A stretch of DNA of 64,000 nt from Muscardinus avellanarius (GCA_963383645.1 OY726572.1:67091738-67155737); one strand, 5' to 3'; counted from the stretch's first letter, positions 20,940 to 34,925 are shown. Notes: generated by a model not told the origin, from the letters alone. Numbers and translations are program-made.

Positions 20940-22440
20940 ATTTTGTTATTGTAGCTTTTCAAATTGTCCAAACAGAAGATGAAGTATGAGCCATTGATGT
21001 GAGAAGAGACATTAAATAAAAGAATGACTGTGAAATATAACAATGCCTCACTAACCTTCAGTACCATTTTTCTATCAATGGGATGAACTCAAAGTATCTA
21101 ATTCACTGGAACATACCACTATCCACAAAACTGAAGTAAAAAGCTGTTCCCAAAGCCCAGATTAGTATGAGACCTCCAGCTGAGAAAACAGCCTGCCCAG
21201 AACTCCATTTGCCAGTAGAGCAAAGAAAATGAAAAGAAAGACGGGGGAGGGAAGCATCTAACATACTTCTGCCCTGTTATTTCTACTCCCCACGATGACA
21301 AGACCTTTGCGAGCAGGCAAGGGAGTTGAGAAGAGAGAACTCAATCTCTGCAGTCCAGGCTGCTTCACATTTTTCAGAAATTACTGCATGTTCAAACAAT
21401 GGGATATTTGTCAAAGTACAACTTGATCACCAGAATTCATCTGTTTTTCATAACCACATTTGACCTAAACTGTGCTGACTAAACAAGGTACCCTGTGTTT
21501 CACAGTCTGGAAAATGTGGCTCCCAACATCATTTTTAGACCGCACTAAAGCCTCTGGCCCCTAGACTACAGCCTTGGTAACTAAGTCCATTCAGATTAGG
21601 CCAACGATGATGTCTGCTGGCTTCCCTTGTTATATTAGCCATAGACTTTCATTTTCAACTCGTATTTTAGTTAAGTTCTCTTTTGTTATTGGGATCTATC
21701 AAGAGAGTTTAAAGGAGCTACAAATTTTAAAATATTTTTCCTTCTATATGGATATGTACATATATGAAAACTGCATTTATAAACACACATGCCCTTGTAA
21801 TCATTTACATAAAAATAATTTCTGTTTTTAGGAAATATAAGAATATACCCAAAAGACCCTAGGTACTCTTTACTTAGCCCTGCATGCATTATAACTTGCT
21901 TTGTACAAACCAATTTATACATATAGTGGTTCTTCAGTATCCAGAGCACTGTTTTTAATAATGTTCAAGTTTGTTACATAAGCTGACACAGTATTTGCAT
22001 ATAACCCGCAAATATCCTTTTATACACTTTATATCATCACTAGATTACATATAATACTTAACGCAACATAAATAATTGCTATACTATGTTTTTTAGGGGA
22101 AAATGACATGGAAAATGTCTATACATGTACAATTAAGTTGAATATACAAATACATACACACAATCTGATAATCTTTTGGTTGAATCCACATATATGAAAC
22201 CTATGGATATGAAAGGCCAAATGTATGTGTATTTTGAAACAATTTAAAAATATGTTGGATACATCAGATTTTCTTGCTCCTAAATACCTAATTGTGCATT
22301 TCCCAAGAGTAAGGACAATGCCTGTGTGACCACAGAAGAGTTACCAATATCAGGAATTTTAACACTTTCCAAAATTATTGCCCATATTCCAATTTTTTCT
22401 GCAAACAAAAAGGTTCTTTATTGCATATTTTTCTTCAAGT
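20940..22440. other. Unique AT-rich intron, no gene recognised
   Basis: No SINE or clear LINE signature. Open frames below 90 codons on both strands lack domains or splice signals. Confidence 0.5.
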
Positions 22441-22454
22441 CAAGGAATCAATCT

Positions 22455-22685
22455 GGAATAGGGTCAGCAAGCCATGGCCAATGGACCAGACCTTTCTCAG
22501 TGTCTGTTGGGTAAAGAGTTATATTGAAATATGGCCACAGTTACTCATTTGCATACTATATCTGGCTATTCTTGAGCTGTTAAAGTAAAGCTGAGTGGTT
22601 CTAATAGAGACCCAACAGCCCAAAAAGCCTGAAATATTTACTATCAGAACCTTTACAGAAAATGTTTGTGAATCGCTGATCTAGG
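22455..22685 (+). mobile_element. hAT-Charlie-type DNA transposon relic
   Basis: Starts agggtcagcaagccatggcc and ends tttacagaaaatgtttgtga followed by atcgctgatc, matching the terminal inverted repeats of short non-autonomous hAT elements (ggtcggcaaac / gtttgccgacc). Internal cctgaaatatttactatcag agrees. Noncoding. Confidence 0.6.
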
Positions 22686-23029
22686 ATAATGCACTGCATC
22701 TAGTTGTCATGTCTCTTGAGTTTCCTTTCATCTGAAGTAGTTCCTTGGTTTTCTTTATCTTTTATGGCTGATATTTTTGAAAATTATGCATCTTTCTTTT
22801 TAATATAATGTTCCCCATTACAGGTTTCTGTGGTGGTTTCTCATAAAATAGATTCCAATGGCACACTCCATACTGGAAGAGAACTATGAAAGTGATGCCC
22901 TATCAATTTCAGAGCATCACATTCTGAGTCACAAAATGCCCATCTGAGACTCGGTTTTGATGTCGATTTTGATCATCTGGTAAGAATGTGTGTACTTGCA
23001 TATTTTAAGGACTTTGGGGGAAAGTGATG

Positions 23030-23132
23030 TGGTTTGCTATGTAGCCCAGGATAGAGGATGTCTTCCAATTCATGATCCTCCTACCTTAGTCTCCCAAGTA
23101 GCTAAAATTACAAGCATATACCATTGAAACTG
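23030..23132 (-). mobile_element. B1-like monomer, minus, diverged
   Basis: gctatgtagcccaggatag ... cctaccttagtctcccaagt. It resembles a free B1 rather than the dimer. Confidence 0.55.
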
Positions 23133-23153
23133 GCTTAAGACTTTTCTTTCTTT

Positions 23154-23154
23154 C

Positions 23155-23214
<60 letters not shown>

Positions 23215-23232
23215 CTTTCTTTCTTCTTTCTT
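23154..23232. repeat. (CT)n and TTTC microsatellite
   Basis: Pure ctct to about 23210, then tttc units, abutting the tail side of the next SINE. Confidence 0.9.
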
Positions 23233-23239
23233 TTTATTT

Positions 23240-23655
23240 TCAGGTCCGGGGATGGAACCCAGGGGCATTCAACCTCCGAGCTATACCCCCTGCCCTATTT
23301 TTTTTTTGTTATTTTTTTTATTTTGAAACCAGGTCTCACTGAGTTGCAGAGGGCCTCACTTAGTAGCTGAAGGTGTTCACGAACCACAATCCTCTGGTCT
23401 CAGCCTCCCAAATGCTGGGATTACAAGCGTGCGCCACCACGCCCAGCTTTTTTTTTTTGGGGGGGGGGGCGCAACACTAGAGATTGAACCCAGGCCATTC
23501 TACCTCCAAGCTATACCTCCAACCATATTTTATTTTTTATTTTGAAACAGGACCTCATTAAGTTGCTGAGGGCCTCACTAAAGTAGCTGTGGCATGCTGC
23601 AAACCTGTAATCCCTCCTGCCTCAGCCTCCCAAGATTGGGATTACAAGCATATAT
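23240..23655 (-). mobile_element. Two dimeric SINEs, minus, in tandem
   Basis: 23240-23450 (ccggggatggaacccagg ... caccacgcccagc), then T/G-rich tail complement, then 23468-23655 (cactagagattgaacccagg ... gggattacaagca). Confidence 0.8.
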
Positions 23656-23659
23656 TCAG

Positions 23660-24828
23660 GATTACTGGGTAATATGTGGAAAATGAATCTTTTCTTGTTT
23701 ATTTTGTCAGAGTTTAAAAAGGAGTTGTCATATTATTGTGGTGTCTAATGCTGCTCAGGTGAGAGTATTGTTAAAAAACAAGTAATCACACTTGGAAAGG
23801 TCAGCGCTCAAAGTAAGCATTAAACACAAATGCATATCTTTGGGCATTCTATTGTACAACAAGGTAACACAGTTGATATTTTGCATATTTCAAAATAGCT
23901 AAGATTTTAAGTGTTCTCATCCCCCAAAATAATAAATATCTGTGGCACTATATAGACTAATTACCCTAAGTTGATCACTGTACAATGTATACATGTATCA
24001 AATACGGCACATTGCACCACATCATTATGCGTAACACTGTCAAGTAAAATAAAACTTAAAAATAAATTTCAGCAGAAAAATAAATAAAAACAAATGTAAG
24101 CATGTCTAAAATTTTTTTTAAACAGCTTGCTTTCCTTTTCTTCCCGCCTACCCTTGTTTTAGTCAAGGCCAAATGACACATATGCCCATGGGTAATAAGG
24201 TCACCAGGTTAAAAGAGCACTATGACAATTATAAGAAGTTAGATTACAGCTACTACAAACCAGGGCCCATTAGCCTATACTGCAGGAAAGTTATCACTAT
24301 AAATGGCTTTTCCTGTGTCCTTATCAATGCAGTGCACAAAGTATCTCACCCTCAGCTTTTTCTCGATGATCTATGTGGTGTTTGCCTATCTAAGTCCACC
24401 AGGCCCTGGTGGGTCAGGGAAGCTGGGAGACATGAGATACGGCAGGAGCGATGAGGCAACCTGTTAAGTGTCAGAAACAGACTTGGGAGTTACCAAGTGT
24501 TTCAGAACAAAACTTTCCACATTAAAAAAAAAAAAAGAAACTCTAAAGAAAGTCCTTCAAATACATTCTTGTGACTCAGAAGTAAGTACTCGAGATCACC
24601 GTGCAAACAAACCAAAGAGCTTCTGCCTCTCTTCTAAGTTGTAAGTTGGCTTCTCAAGGTGCAATTTGGATTTATCTTAGCTATTGTGAGAAAGTAAGTA
24701 GATAGACATTTCGAGAGAAAAACAATTTTAAATGAAAACAAAAGAACAAAGGATCAAAAGAAACTGTGTCCAAGTATCACTTTCTGAAACATTAAACTCA
24801 CCAAAAACTCTTAAAAGTAAATTTCAGC
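23660..24828. other. Unique intron, no gene recognised
   Basis: Includes an A-rich stretch near 24040-24090 and a 93-codon frame (24173-24454 plus) without a known domain or splice context. Confidence 0.45.
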
Positions 24829-25042
24829 TGGGCATGGTGGCACACGCTGTAATCCCAGCATTTGGGAGGCTGAGACAGGAAGGTTGCACAGGTTCAAAGC
24901 CAGCCTCAGCTACTTAGGCCCTTTGCAACTCAGTGAGACCCTGTTTCAAAATAAAGAATAAAAAATAGGGCTGGAGGTATCACTTGGAGGTAGAATGCCC
25001 CTGGGTTACATCCCCAGTACCACACACACACAAAAAAAAAAA
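24829..25042 (+). mobile_element. Dimeric SINE, plus
   Basis: gctgggcatggtggcacac ... gggttacatccccagtacc, with CA-rich and poly(A) tail. Confidence 0.85.
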
Positions 25043-25679
25043 TTCAACTATATAGGCATCTGTACCCTCATCATCTTTGTATCTTCCAGTGTATTAGAAC
25101 TTTTTTTGACATCTTCTCAAAATATGCTTGTATATACTAATATGTACTACAAAAAGCCCAAGACAGAAATGTGGTACATCGAATATCAATGGCACTTAAA
25201 ACATGGGACTTCTCCCTTTTTTTATCTTATTTATTTTTAATAGATCAATTGATGATACTAGTCTTCCCTACAAATACATCTCCAGAAACAACTTCTAGGA
25301 GGTGTCAGTCATTAAGCTATATGCCTCTGGCAACACTGCGGTTCTATATACATAATTTCCAATGCTCTCATTACTGTTAAAATAAAGTTCTGTCCCCTTC
25401 TTGGTGTAATATCATTTTTGGAAATATCAAATAAGAAAAAAATCATAAACTCTAAATGCCTAGAATTTTGCACATAGGCATTTCCCACTTGCTTTAAATT
25501 CCTAGCATAAAAATAGTAAGTGACCTTCCTTGTGTTTGTGGCTAAACCAATATTTTCATGTTCACTGAAGTGCCTTTGTGAAAAACAGAAAGGGTTCAAA
25601 TAATGTAGTTTTGCTACAATATGTACAGTAAATATAAATCAGTATTTCCAACATCGAAAATAGAATCAGGATAATGTTT

Positions 25680-25865
25680 TTGTTTTTGTGGTACTGGGGA
25701 TTGAACCCAGGGACATTCTATCTCTGAGCTAAAACTGAAGCCCTATTTATTTTTATTTTCAAACAGGGTTTCACTAGGTTGCTGAGGCTGTCCTCAAACC
25801 TGAGATCTTTCTGGGCTTAGCCTCCTGAGTAATAGGATTATAGGCATGAGCCACCACACCTAGCT

Positions 25866-25917
<52 letters not shown>

Positions 25918-26122
25918 CTAGAGACTGAACCCAAGGTTATTCTACCTCTGAGTTACACCTCCACCTTCAGCCTTATTTTATTTTTTATTCTGAAACAGGG
26001 TCTCACTAAGTTGTGGAGGGCCTAAGTTGCTGAGACTGGCTGTGAACCTGTGATCCTCCTGTCTCAGCCTCCCAAGTCCTGGGATTACAAGTATACACCA
26101 CCATACCTGGCAACGATAGTTC

Positions 26123-26165
<43 letters not shown>
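25680..26165 (-). mobile_element. Two dimeric SINEs, minus, with TG and CA repeats
   Basis: 25687-25866 is a SINE. (TG)n at about 25871-25914 is the tail complement of the next SINE at 25915-26113. (CA)n follows at 26126-26164. Confidence 0.85.
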
Positions 26166-27860
26166 TATGGAAGCAGTATGAATTTTAATGAAAACTTAAC
26201 TGCTCCATTTATTAGCACTCAAATCAATGCTTGGTGAAGAACAGTGGCAAAAACAAGCTGAGGCTGACATGTACTCTTTTTTTCATTTGCCAACTAACTG
26301 CCTTAATATCAAGACACAACTAAAGTGGCTTCACTAGTTTGTAAAGTGTCTCATTTTAAAAAACAATCACTATACTATCAGAAACACAATCAATCCTTCT
26401 GATTTACTTCAAATCCATGTTCTAATATAAATCCATATTCTAATACTTGAAGCTAAATGTATTTAGTTATTAAATAGCTACAGTGCTTTCTGATAAGAAT
26501 GCAAGAAAAAGAGCCCTAAAATCTTCTCCTTGGTGCTGACTAAGGCTGCTGCTTCATGCTGATTCAGAATAAGAGCAGTCTATTTAATAAGGCGATTTCC
26601 CCATATCTGTCACATGAATAAGTCACTTAATGAATGTAGTTGAATTTGTGAAGCCAAACAGCAAAGTGTTACATAAAATCTGATATTATTGCAAATGGAT
26701 AGAACCAACCCTTCAACTAGCACTACTCAAAATGAACATGAAGTCTAACTTCAGCTAACACTAATCATTTTTCCTTGATTAAAAACTCCAGCAGCTCCGA
26801 TTATTTCCCAAGTGCCTAATGTAATAGTCAATTTCTATCAAAGTTCTTTAAGTAATTTTATTAAGAAATTCCCTTTAAACCTCAGAACACATGTCACTAA
26901 GAACTGCTTGCAACTGTTCCCGTTTTCGCTCTCCAAATCCTTCCCTCACTATTCTCTATAGTTACAGGAGCCTGGCTTTTATAGTTTCTTCCAGCTTCCA
27001 GTACAAAGCACACTGTTAGAAATCCTTGGACTGAGAGTAGAGGAAGCTTGTTCCAGGAAGATTCCTGCCTGCCCCACCCTCCATTGCTGCAATGGCCATG
27101 AGGGACTATGAAGAGACTGCGGGTAACTTCTAGATCTGCAGCTCATTCACTTCTAAATTTGAGGAAGTCCCTAGAAAGACATATTATCAAAAGCAAATAA
27201 GAAGTAAAAGATTCTGAAACTTGAGAAAAGTATTTAAGTTCAAGATCAATTACTAACCAACAGTTTTCATAATTATTTCTGAATCTCTGCTCTGATTCTT
27301 TCTAAATAAAAGCATTCAAGAGACAAAACTCTTAGTTTAGCTACAGAGACTAACTTATTCCTAACAAAAGAACAGGCCATCCACTTGCCATGCATAATGG
27401 CTGCCCAGGGAATCAAAATTTGTCACAGAAATAAGGTCACTCTGAAATATGCTTTTATATTTAGATTTTTGGCAAGGCTTCCAAGTTTAAGAAAAACACA
27501 AGATGGTAGAGAGTTTTTAGAAGACTTTTAACAGAGAATACTCAAGAGGAATTGGGGTAAACTCTTCTGGGGCATGGGTCCAGTCAACAGATACCTGAAA
27601 CCTGACTCCACCTATACCTTCCATTTCTGGGTCTATGCATAAGATTCAAGGACTTGGGGGAAACTCTGAAATTCTCATCAGAATATTACATGTACATGTG
27701 CACAATTCATCTGGGTAAAGCGTTCATAGCTTTCATTAAGTCCTCAGAAGCCCCTTGCCCAAGAAAATTTAAAAGAAATAATGCATTTGCTAGAGAATCT
27801 GTGATCATTTCAGCTCTCTATCCTGAGAAAGCTTGGGGATTTTTGTTTGTTTGTGTTTGG
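26166..27860. other. Unique intron, no gene recognised
   Basis: The longest SINE-free stretch left of the 35.6 kb exon. No convincing exon or repeat was identified. Confidence 0.5.
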
Positions 27861-27861
27861 T

Positions 27862-27952
27862 TTTGGGGTGTTTCCTCCCAATACTGGGAATCAAGCCCAG
27901 GGCTTTGTCCATGCTGGGCAAGTGCTCTACTTCAAGCTGCATCCCCAACATG
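27862..27952 (-). mobile_element. ID-type SINE monomer, minus
   Basis: Reads actgggaatcaagcccaggg, then gggcaagtgctctacttcaa, close to a classic rodent ID element in reverse, and older than the dimer copies. Confidence 0.7.
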
Positions 27953-28369
27953 AAGCATTTGTCGTGATAAGTTCCCTGCACAACATTCTACATTCCCTTA
28001 TGTCTTCAGCTCTTAGTCTCCTTGAGTGATTGGAGGAATATTAGATAAAATTGAGGTATTTGTGATTTATGCAATACTAAGTGGTAGCTATTTACTAAAT
28101 GAATAAATAAATAAAGTCCATACATTGCTATAATTGTCATCCTGGGACCCACGATGTCAAAAATCTTTAAACCTCTCATAAGAGCACAACACACATGGGA
28201 GGAAAATACACAAATCAAAGGTGTATGTTTGGGCAGCAAATTTTAATCTAGGAATCTAAATTGCTAATGAGTAGAGATATAGATCACTAGAGAGCAAGAT
28301 AACAAAAAAGAGATGATCACAAATGAGAACTACAAACTAGAGGTATGGATATATATATTTTTTTATTTT

Positions 28370-28520
28370 ATTTTTTATTTTTTTTTCCTTTTGGTGGTAC
28401 TAGGAATAGAACTTTTCTACCTCCGGGCTACACTCCCAGACCTATTTTATATTTTATTTGTTAACAGTGTCTCTTAAACCAGCGAGGCAGGCTTCGAACC
28501 TGCACGATCCTCCTGTCATG
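28370..28520 (-). mobile_element. SINE, minus, type B, truncated
   Basis: T-rich run, then ctacctccgggctacactcc and tctcttaaaccagcgaggc, both type B features. Confidence 0.75.
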
Positions 28521-30238
28521 GTTATATTCTTAACTTTGCCCCTCTCATCTGTTTTAATAACACCCACCCTGATTGTTATAGGGTATATATAGAAGAGTAA
28601 GTAAATAGTGAATTTGGAAAAGGCTCAGAAAGATGTTTCAGTGTGTAAGGGAGCTTAAAGTACACACAAATCTTTGTCCAAATTGAGTTGGGGTTGAAGC
28701 TTGGAGTCCATAAACATGGCAGATAACACTAGCTCAATAGGATTTTTAAAAGCCTGGAAGTCAGACTGGTTTCTGTCTTCATTAGACAGACAGTCCATCC
28801 ATCTTTTTTTTAACTAACACCACACTTCATATAAGAGCCTCAGATTATTATTAGTAGTATTATTCATTCTTTCCTTAAGAGTAAAATTTTAGTTTATTTT
28901 TCCCTTTTTAAAAAATGTTGTTTGTTTAATGACTATAATATTATGCTTTATGCCCTGCCCCTTACCCTCCTATCTGTGTCTGTGGATATTCAACCATATA
29001 AATTATTTAAAACAATTCCAGCAAATATACCTACGTTTGCCCTGCACACTTCCATTGCATTATTATATCAAGAACGAAGTCTCAATTAACCACTATCTGA
29101 CCTTTGTGCACTTTCTTCCCTCCCCCCCCCACCCACCAAAGTTTGCCCTTCCTGCCAAAGTTCAGCACTTCCTAGAAAAGTCTCACTGCCTGTTTGATAT
29201 TGTACTTCACTTTAGTCACCAAAGGAAGAATTTACAGGTGCTTGGCCCCATCTATAAGACCATGACCGAAATCTGACCTCCTGTTACAATACGTGAACTC
29301 CTGCCCTACTGATAAGGCTGGCAGATATAAGTAGGATTTTTCAAATAATCCTTTGGGAATTTATAAGCAGCACGGCCATAAAAGGGGGGTGAATGGAAGG
29401 TCGGTTTCACTAAAAATAATAAATATTGCCATGTTTATTCAAAGTGTGCCTTGTTATCCTCCAGGCCAAAAGTTCAGATAAACACTATTGTAAATGACAA
29501 AATATTAGAACTTTTTGTTACTTATGTTATGATCCTTCCGCTGGACACCAATAGAACTGTTTTCCCTCGTGTAAGTCCCTGCCCTGATATTGTATAACAC
29601 TGCCTGAGACTAGAAGACGGGATTCATTTGCAGGTCAAAAGGAGGGTGGTTATCTTTCAAAATCAAAAACAAATATTTATTGAGTATTATATACCATTAA
29701 TACTACATGCTAAATGATGAGAAAAAATAAATATTCCACCTGCCCCACACAAGCTCACATATGAAGAAAAGGAACATATTTAGAATATGATGATATAATA
29801 CAGCGAGCACTAATGCAAATATGCACTTGATCCTCTGCTAGAGTGAAGGGGAAGGGGCTCCACTGAGTTCAATCTGGAACATCAGGAAAATGAGAATCTA
29901 TAAAATAAAAGGAAATGGGAGCAATAATTCAGACAGAAGGAGTAACATAAGGAAAGGATGAGAGGCATAAAACGACATGGGGCATTCAAAGAATCAAAAG
30001 CGTTTCAGTGTACTAGAGCTAGGCAGGAAGCAGCAAGAATGTGGACCTTCTAGACTTCTAGATACTCTATAACTCCTAAATTTTACTCTACAGATGGCCA
30101 ATTAGAGAAATGTAAGCAGACAAAATGCATGCTCAATTTACATGTAGTAATAACAGTAGGACTTATAGTGAGAACTGAGTAAAGGGCTTAGGATACAAGG
30201 TAGGGAGATCAGGTAGTGAGATTGCTTTAATAATTTCT
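28521..30238. other. Mostly unique intron with possible ancient repeat at 29670-30230
   Basis: atttattgagtattatatacc and gagctaggcaggaagcag recall very old mammalian interspersed repeats, but I cannot name the family. The frames at 28929-29276 have no recognised domain. Confidence 0.35.
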
Positions 30239-30455
30239 TTTTTTTTTTTTTTTGAGATACTGGGGATGGAACCCAGGGACGTTCTGCCTCTGAGCTACAC
30301 CCCCAGCCCTACTTTTTATTCTTTATTTTGAAACAAGGTCTCACTGAGTTGCAAAGGGCCTCACTAAGTAGCTGAAGCTGGCTGTGAACAGTGATCCTCC
30401 TGTCTCAGCCTCCCAAATGCTGGGACTACAAGTGAATGCCACCACACCCGGTTTT
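30238..30455 (-). mobile_element. Dimeric SINE, minus
   Basis: Poly(T), gatactggggatggaaccc ... gccaccacacccggt. Confidence 0.85.
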
Positions 30456-30796
30456 GCTTTAATAATTCTGATAAGACTCTAAACTAGGACAATACTTTAG
30501 GAATACAGAGGCTGAGATGAAGTTTAACTATATTTGAGAGGTAACATTTATAAGAGTTGGAGGTCTGAATATGGTGCTGGAAAAAAAAAAATAAGAGTTT
30601 CGGTTTCTGCCTGGTGACTAAATCTATGATGCTATTATTACCTGAGACCCCTGGAAACTCAAAAGAAGCAGATTGGACAAGGGACTGGAAGGACAAAAGA
30701 TACTGAGTTTTTTTTTTTTGAAGCATGCAGAGATATTAAATTTCTGCTGTCTGTGGAATCTCTAAAAGATTAGGTTCAATACATAGATTTGTTTTG

Positions 30797-30880
30797 TTTT
30801 GTTTTGTTGCTAGGGATTAAAACCATGCATCTAAGCATGTGCCGTACCACTGAGCTCTACTCACAGCTCCACTATATGTG

Positions 30881-30920
<40 letters not shown>
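30797..30920 (-). mobile_element. ID-type SINE monomer, minus, followed by (GT)n
   Basis: gctagggattaaaaccatg, then taccactgagctctactcac. (GT)n spans 30883-30928 with a few gc steps. Confidence 0.65.
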
Positions 30921-30922
<2 letters not shown>

Positions 30923-30984
30923 GCGTGTAAAGCTCAAGGGAACATTGTAGAGTAAAAAATATAGCTTTTGAAGTAATTAGCACT

Positions 30985-31170
30985 TCAACCAGACACATGT
31001 TGGCACATGCCTATAATCCCAGCTACCCTGAAGGCTAAAACAGGAGAATCGCCAGGTCAAGACCCGCCTGGGAAACTAAACAAAATAGTGTCTCAACATT
31101 AAAAAAAAAAAAAAAATGCACAGGGCTGGGAATGTAGTGTAGTGTTAGAGTGCCCCCGAGTTCAATCCAA
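30985..31170 (+). mobile_element. Diverged dimeric SINE, plus
   Basis: cacatgttggcacatgcct ... gggctgggaatgtagtgtag ... gagttcaatcc. Confidence 0.7.
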
Positions 31171-32045
31171 GAGAAAGAAAGAGAAGAACGTTACAAGTGC
31201 TTCATGAGAAGTAGATTATATCTCTTAAGAAAGGCAAGAAACAAAGAAAGGGGGCAAGGGTAGAACCCTGGGAACAGTGAGGGACACAAAGACGCAGCCC
31301 CACAGAGGCCAAAACAGGCAACAACTATCAGAAAGAAAAACATATCGTAGAGGAAGACAATGGGGATAAGAGTTAAAAGGCAAAAAGGATAAAGCCCAAG
31401 TCAAAAGGTCCAGTAAGATAGAGACTCAGGGCAGTAATATAAAGGAAGATGAGTAGACGGGTCGATGAGAAAGGAAGAGTGTAGAAGTAGAGGCACGCAT
31501 TGGAAAAGAAAGACGTGGGAAAGATGATTTATTCCCGCCTCAGTCCTCTTTTCTCTAGCCTAACGCTAATATTAACTATGTTAGAAAGTAAGATAAATTC
31601 TACTCTAAGTATTTATATTAAGTAACACACTTAAATATCTTTGTTGTTACTATTATGAGGACCCATCCTTTACCATGGAATAATGCAAACTAGTGACTTG
31701 GGAATGAGGAAAAGCAGAGAAGTAACAAATTCTAGCCTCCAAACACTATGAAGTCAGCACTGTTGTACTTTTTTAAAACTAGAAAACACTATGAATAGGG
31801 GAAGAAGCCTGCTTCTGCCATGCAAACAATGCCTTACAAATTGTAGCTGAAGTTTTCTGAGTATCCAATATTTCAACAGTACAGAACACTAACACATAAA
31901 CTTCACTTGTAAATGGCTAGTTTTAGGCCCATCTCCTTTCCTGGAGCTTACTGTTTCTAAAGAATTACCAGTATGTCTAGCTTCTACACAGTTTAAGACT
32001 TTCGAGACTAGAACTCCTGTGTACACATATATAATTCATGCCATA
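31171..32045. other. Purine-rich then unique intron
   Basis: 31180-31530 is A/G-rich with no simple unit. No gene recognised. Confidence 0.45.
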
Positions 32046-32059
32046 TACACGTGCGCGCG

Positions 32060-32111
<52 letters not shown>

Positions 32112-32312
32112 GCCAGGGATTGAACCCAGAGGCATTCTCGCTGAGAGCTACATCCCAGTTCTATTTTATTTTTTGTTATTTTTGAAATAGTCTCAGTAAG
32201 TTGCAGAGGACTTCGCTAAGTTGCCAAGGCTGTTCTTGAACCTGTGGTTCTTCTATCTCAGCTTTCCAGGTACTGCGATTACAGATACGCACCACCATGC
32301 CCAGCTCATTCC
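32046..32312 (-). mobile_element. (TG)n and dimeric SINE, minus
   Basis: (TG)n at about 32061-32108 leads into gccagggattgaacccagag ... caccaccatgcccagctc. Confidence 0.85.
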
Positions 32313-32565
32313 AAACCATCAACATCAAAGATAACATAACTCTCACCAGACGATCACTATTTATTAGATGCCAACTATTTGTCAAAGACTGAGTTGGGTA
32401 CCACTCATTCAATGTCTCTAATTGCATTAATCAAGTTATTATGCCACTTCATATTTGAGAAACCTAGGGTAGATATACAGCCATTTAACTGTGCAATTAA
32501 AATTTTAATTTATAATTATTTAATTATCAAATAACCTCATGAATCACTGTTAGAATTCTCACCTG

Positions 32566-32762
32566 AAGCCAGGTCCAGTGACATACACTTATAATCTCAA
32601 TACCTGTGAGGCTGAGACAGAAAGATAATAGGTTTGCGACCAGCCTCAGCAACTTAGCAAGGCCCTCTGCAACTTAGTGTGACCTTGTTTCAAAATAAAA
32701 AGATAAAATAGGGCTGGAGCATAAAACAGAGATAGAATTCCCTGGGGGTTCGATCCCTCATA

Positions 32763-32810
<48 letters not shown>
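32566..32810 (+). mobile_element. Dimeric SINE, plus, with (CA)n tail
   Basis: agccaggtccagtgacatac ... gttcgatccctcataccac, then (AC)n to about 32809. Confidence 0.8.
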
Positions 32811-32813
<3 letters not shown>

Positions 32814-32999
32814 TCTCACTTGAGGGAAACTTCTTATGCTTTCATATTATAAAATCTTAATAAAGTTTATAAGAACCAGCATACAAAAGGGATGCGTTAC
32901 AGGGCTGCTACTGGATATAGTCATTCAAAGAATGTAACTTCTCCCCCAGTGTATTGAAATCATTCTAAGCATAAAGTCTTAACTTACTTAAGCATCCTT

Positions 33000-33570
33000 G
33001 CCTCTCCAATTCTATTTCAAACAGAAGAGAAATAGATTATTTATTGAAAATATCAATGAATAATAAGACTTGAGTCAGGAAAATATGAATTGAAAAATAT
33101 TGAAGACAATATGAGAGGAATACTCTGACAGTGAGATAAACACGAGAGAGAGAGATCAACAAGTATGAACTTTACAAGATTAAAATGGACAGACTTGATT
33201 ACACCAAAATTAAGGACTCTGTTCCTTGATAAAGCAGACAGCCTAGAATCTGAGGACACACTGGAAAAGCAGACATTTGCAACATTCTTAAGTGCCAATA
33301 TTGATACTATGTAAGGAATTTCTGAAATTCTGCTTTCCTACAAAAATTTAAAAAGAGAGAGACAAGAAACACAACAGAGCCTGGCACGGTGGCACACACC
33401 TGTAATCCCAGTACTTGGGAGTTTGAGACAAGAGGATCACGGGTGCAAGACAGCCTCAGCAAGTAGTGAGACTCTCATCACCTGAGTGAGACCCTGTTTT
33501 AAAATAAAAATAAAATCGGGTTGGGAGTATAGCTCAGAGGTAGAATTCCCCTGGGTTCAATTCCCAGTAA

Positions 33571-33609
<39 letters not shown>

Positions 33610-34150
33610 ATAAAAATAGGCATTAAATGGTAAGTACATCTATAAATAACAGCACAATTTTTACCAGTTATAAGAGATATGCAAATTAAATCAAAGAGAT
33701 TCCATTCAATATCCATTAGGTTACCAAATATTTGAAATTAATGAAATTAAGTATCATACCTTTGATCAATTCTATCCTAAGTATAGAAACCATAGAAACT
33801 CACACAAATCCTTAAAGGATTTTGTTACAACAAAATGTGTAAACAACTAAAGTAATAAATAATTAAAAATAGCAAACGTTAACCATCAATTAGCTATCAT
33901 ACATTATTGTCAGGAAATGAGCCAAACTATAATAAAACAGATACTTAAAATAGTGCTAAACCAAAAATACAAAAAAATACAACTAAATCCATAGCATAAC
34001 ACCACTTAAATAAATTAAAAACACATATATATACAAAATTATTAGACATTTTTCAAGTACACATACACATCTATGACCATATATTCAACATATTAGTATA
34101 TTTGAAGAAGAGATAAGTAGGGTTATGTATAGGAAATAAATGAGCAAAAT
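33000..34150 (+). mobile_element. Old sense L1 fragment interrupted by a SINE
   Basis: ORF2-like phrases: ggacagacttgattacacca, aagcagacatttgcaacatt and ttataagagatatgcaaatt. Frames are broken throughout. Confidence 0.6.
33378..33609 (+). mobile_element. Dimeric SINE, plus, with (AC)n tail
   Basis: gcctggcacggtggcacac ... gggttcaattcccagtaac, then (AC)n 33572-33608. Confidence 0.85.
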
Positions 34151-34894
34151 GTAATAAAATTTGAGAAACTTATATAAGATTATAATCGTGTTTCATAACC
34201 TAGGATATATTTGATTTATCTAATTCACCATACCTGAAATTGGAAAAAAAAATTGTGTACTTATTTTAAATGCCTTGTTACCACTCATTCCATACCTGGC
34301 TTCATCTTCATATACTAAGGAAAGATAGATGAATAGAAAAGAAAGAAGAGAGAAGAGGTAGAGATAAGAGAAGAAGAAACAGTGGGAGGGAACAGGGTGG
34401 AGGAACGAGGCCAGTAGGTCTTTTCTCAAACTAATGGAGATTATCACAAAATATTTCAGGCCATTAAATTCCATTGAGCAGTGTTCCAGAATATCTAGAT
34501 TAATGATTAGGTGACATTTTGATAAATAAATGAAGAAAATGGATTGGGCAGTAAGACTTACTCAAACATTAAAAATGACCTAATAGAAAATTTGCTAAAC
34601 TTTGCTATAAAAATATTGAAAATAAACATCTCTCATCAATTTATCTTTCTTGATGCTACAACTTTGGGTTGTTTTTTTTTTTACTCACTTTGTGTTTATC
34701 TGTGTATCTGCATTTAAATATACTACCAAGATGGAGAAGGGGGCCATTTCTTAGAATTTTATTGACACTCATATATTTTCTCCTCAGAAACTTTGTTTTT
34801 TCAAAAGTACAAAAGGAATAACTAGCATCAGGAATAAAAATGTAAATGGTTTTAACAATATTGTTTAATGTGTCAGGCAGGCTATTGTAATTTC

Positions 34895-34899
<5 letters not shown>

Positions 34900-34925
<26 letters not shown>

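Noticed and set aside
28929..29276. 115-codon plus frame
   Set aside because: No recognisable domain, no splice context, opposite strand to the host gene.
29670..29740. Named ancient repeat (L2/MIR-type) at atttattgagtattatat
   Set aside because: The phrase is suggestive, but too little matches to name a family or strand.
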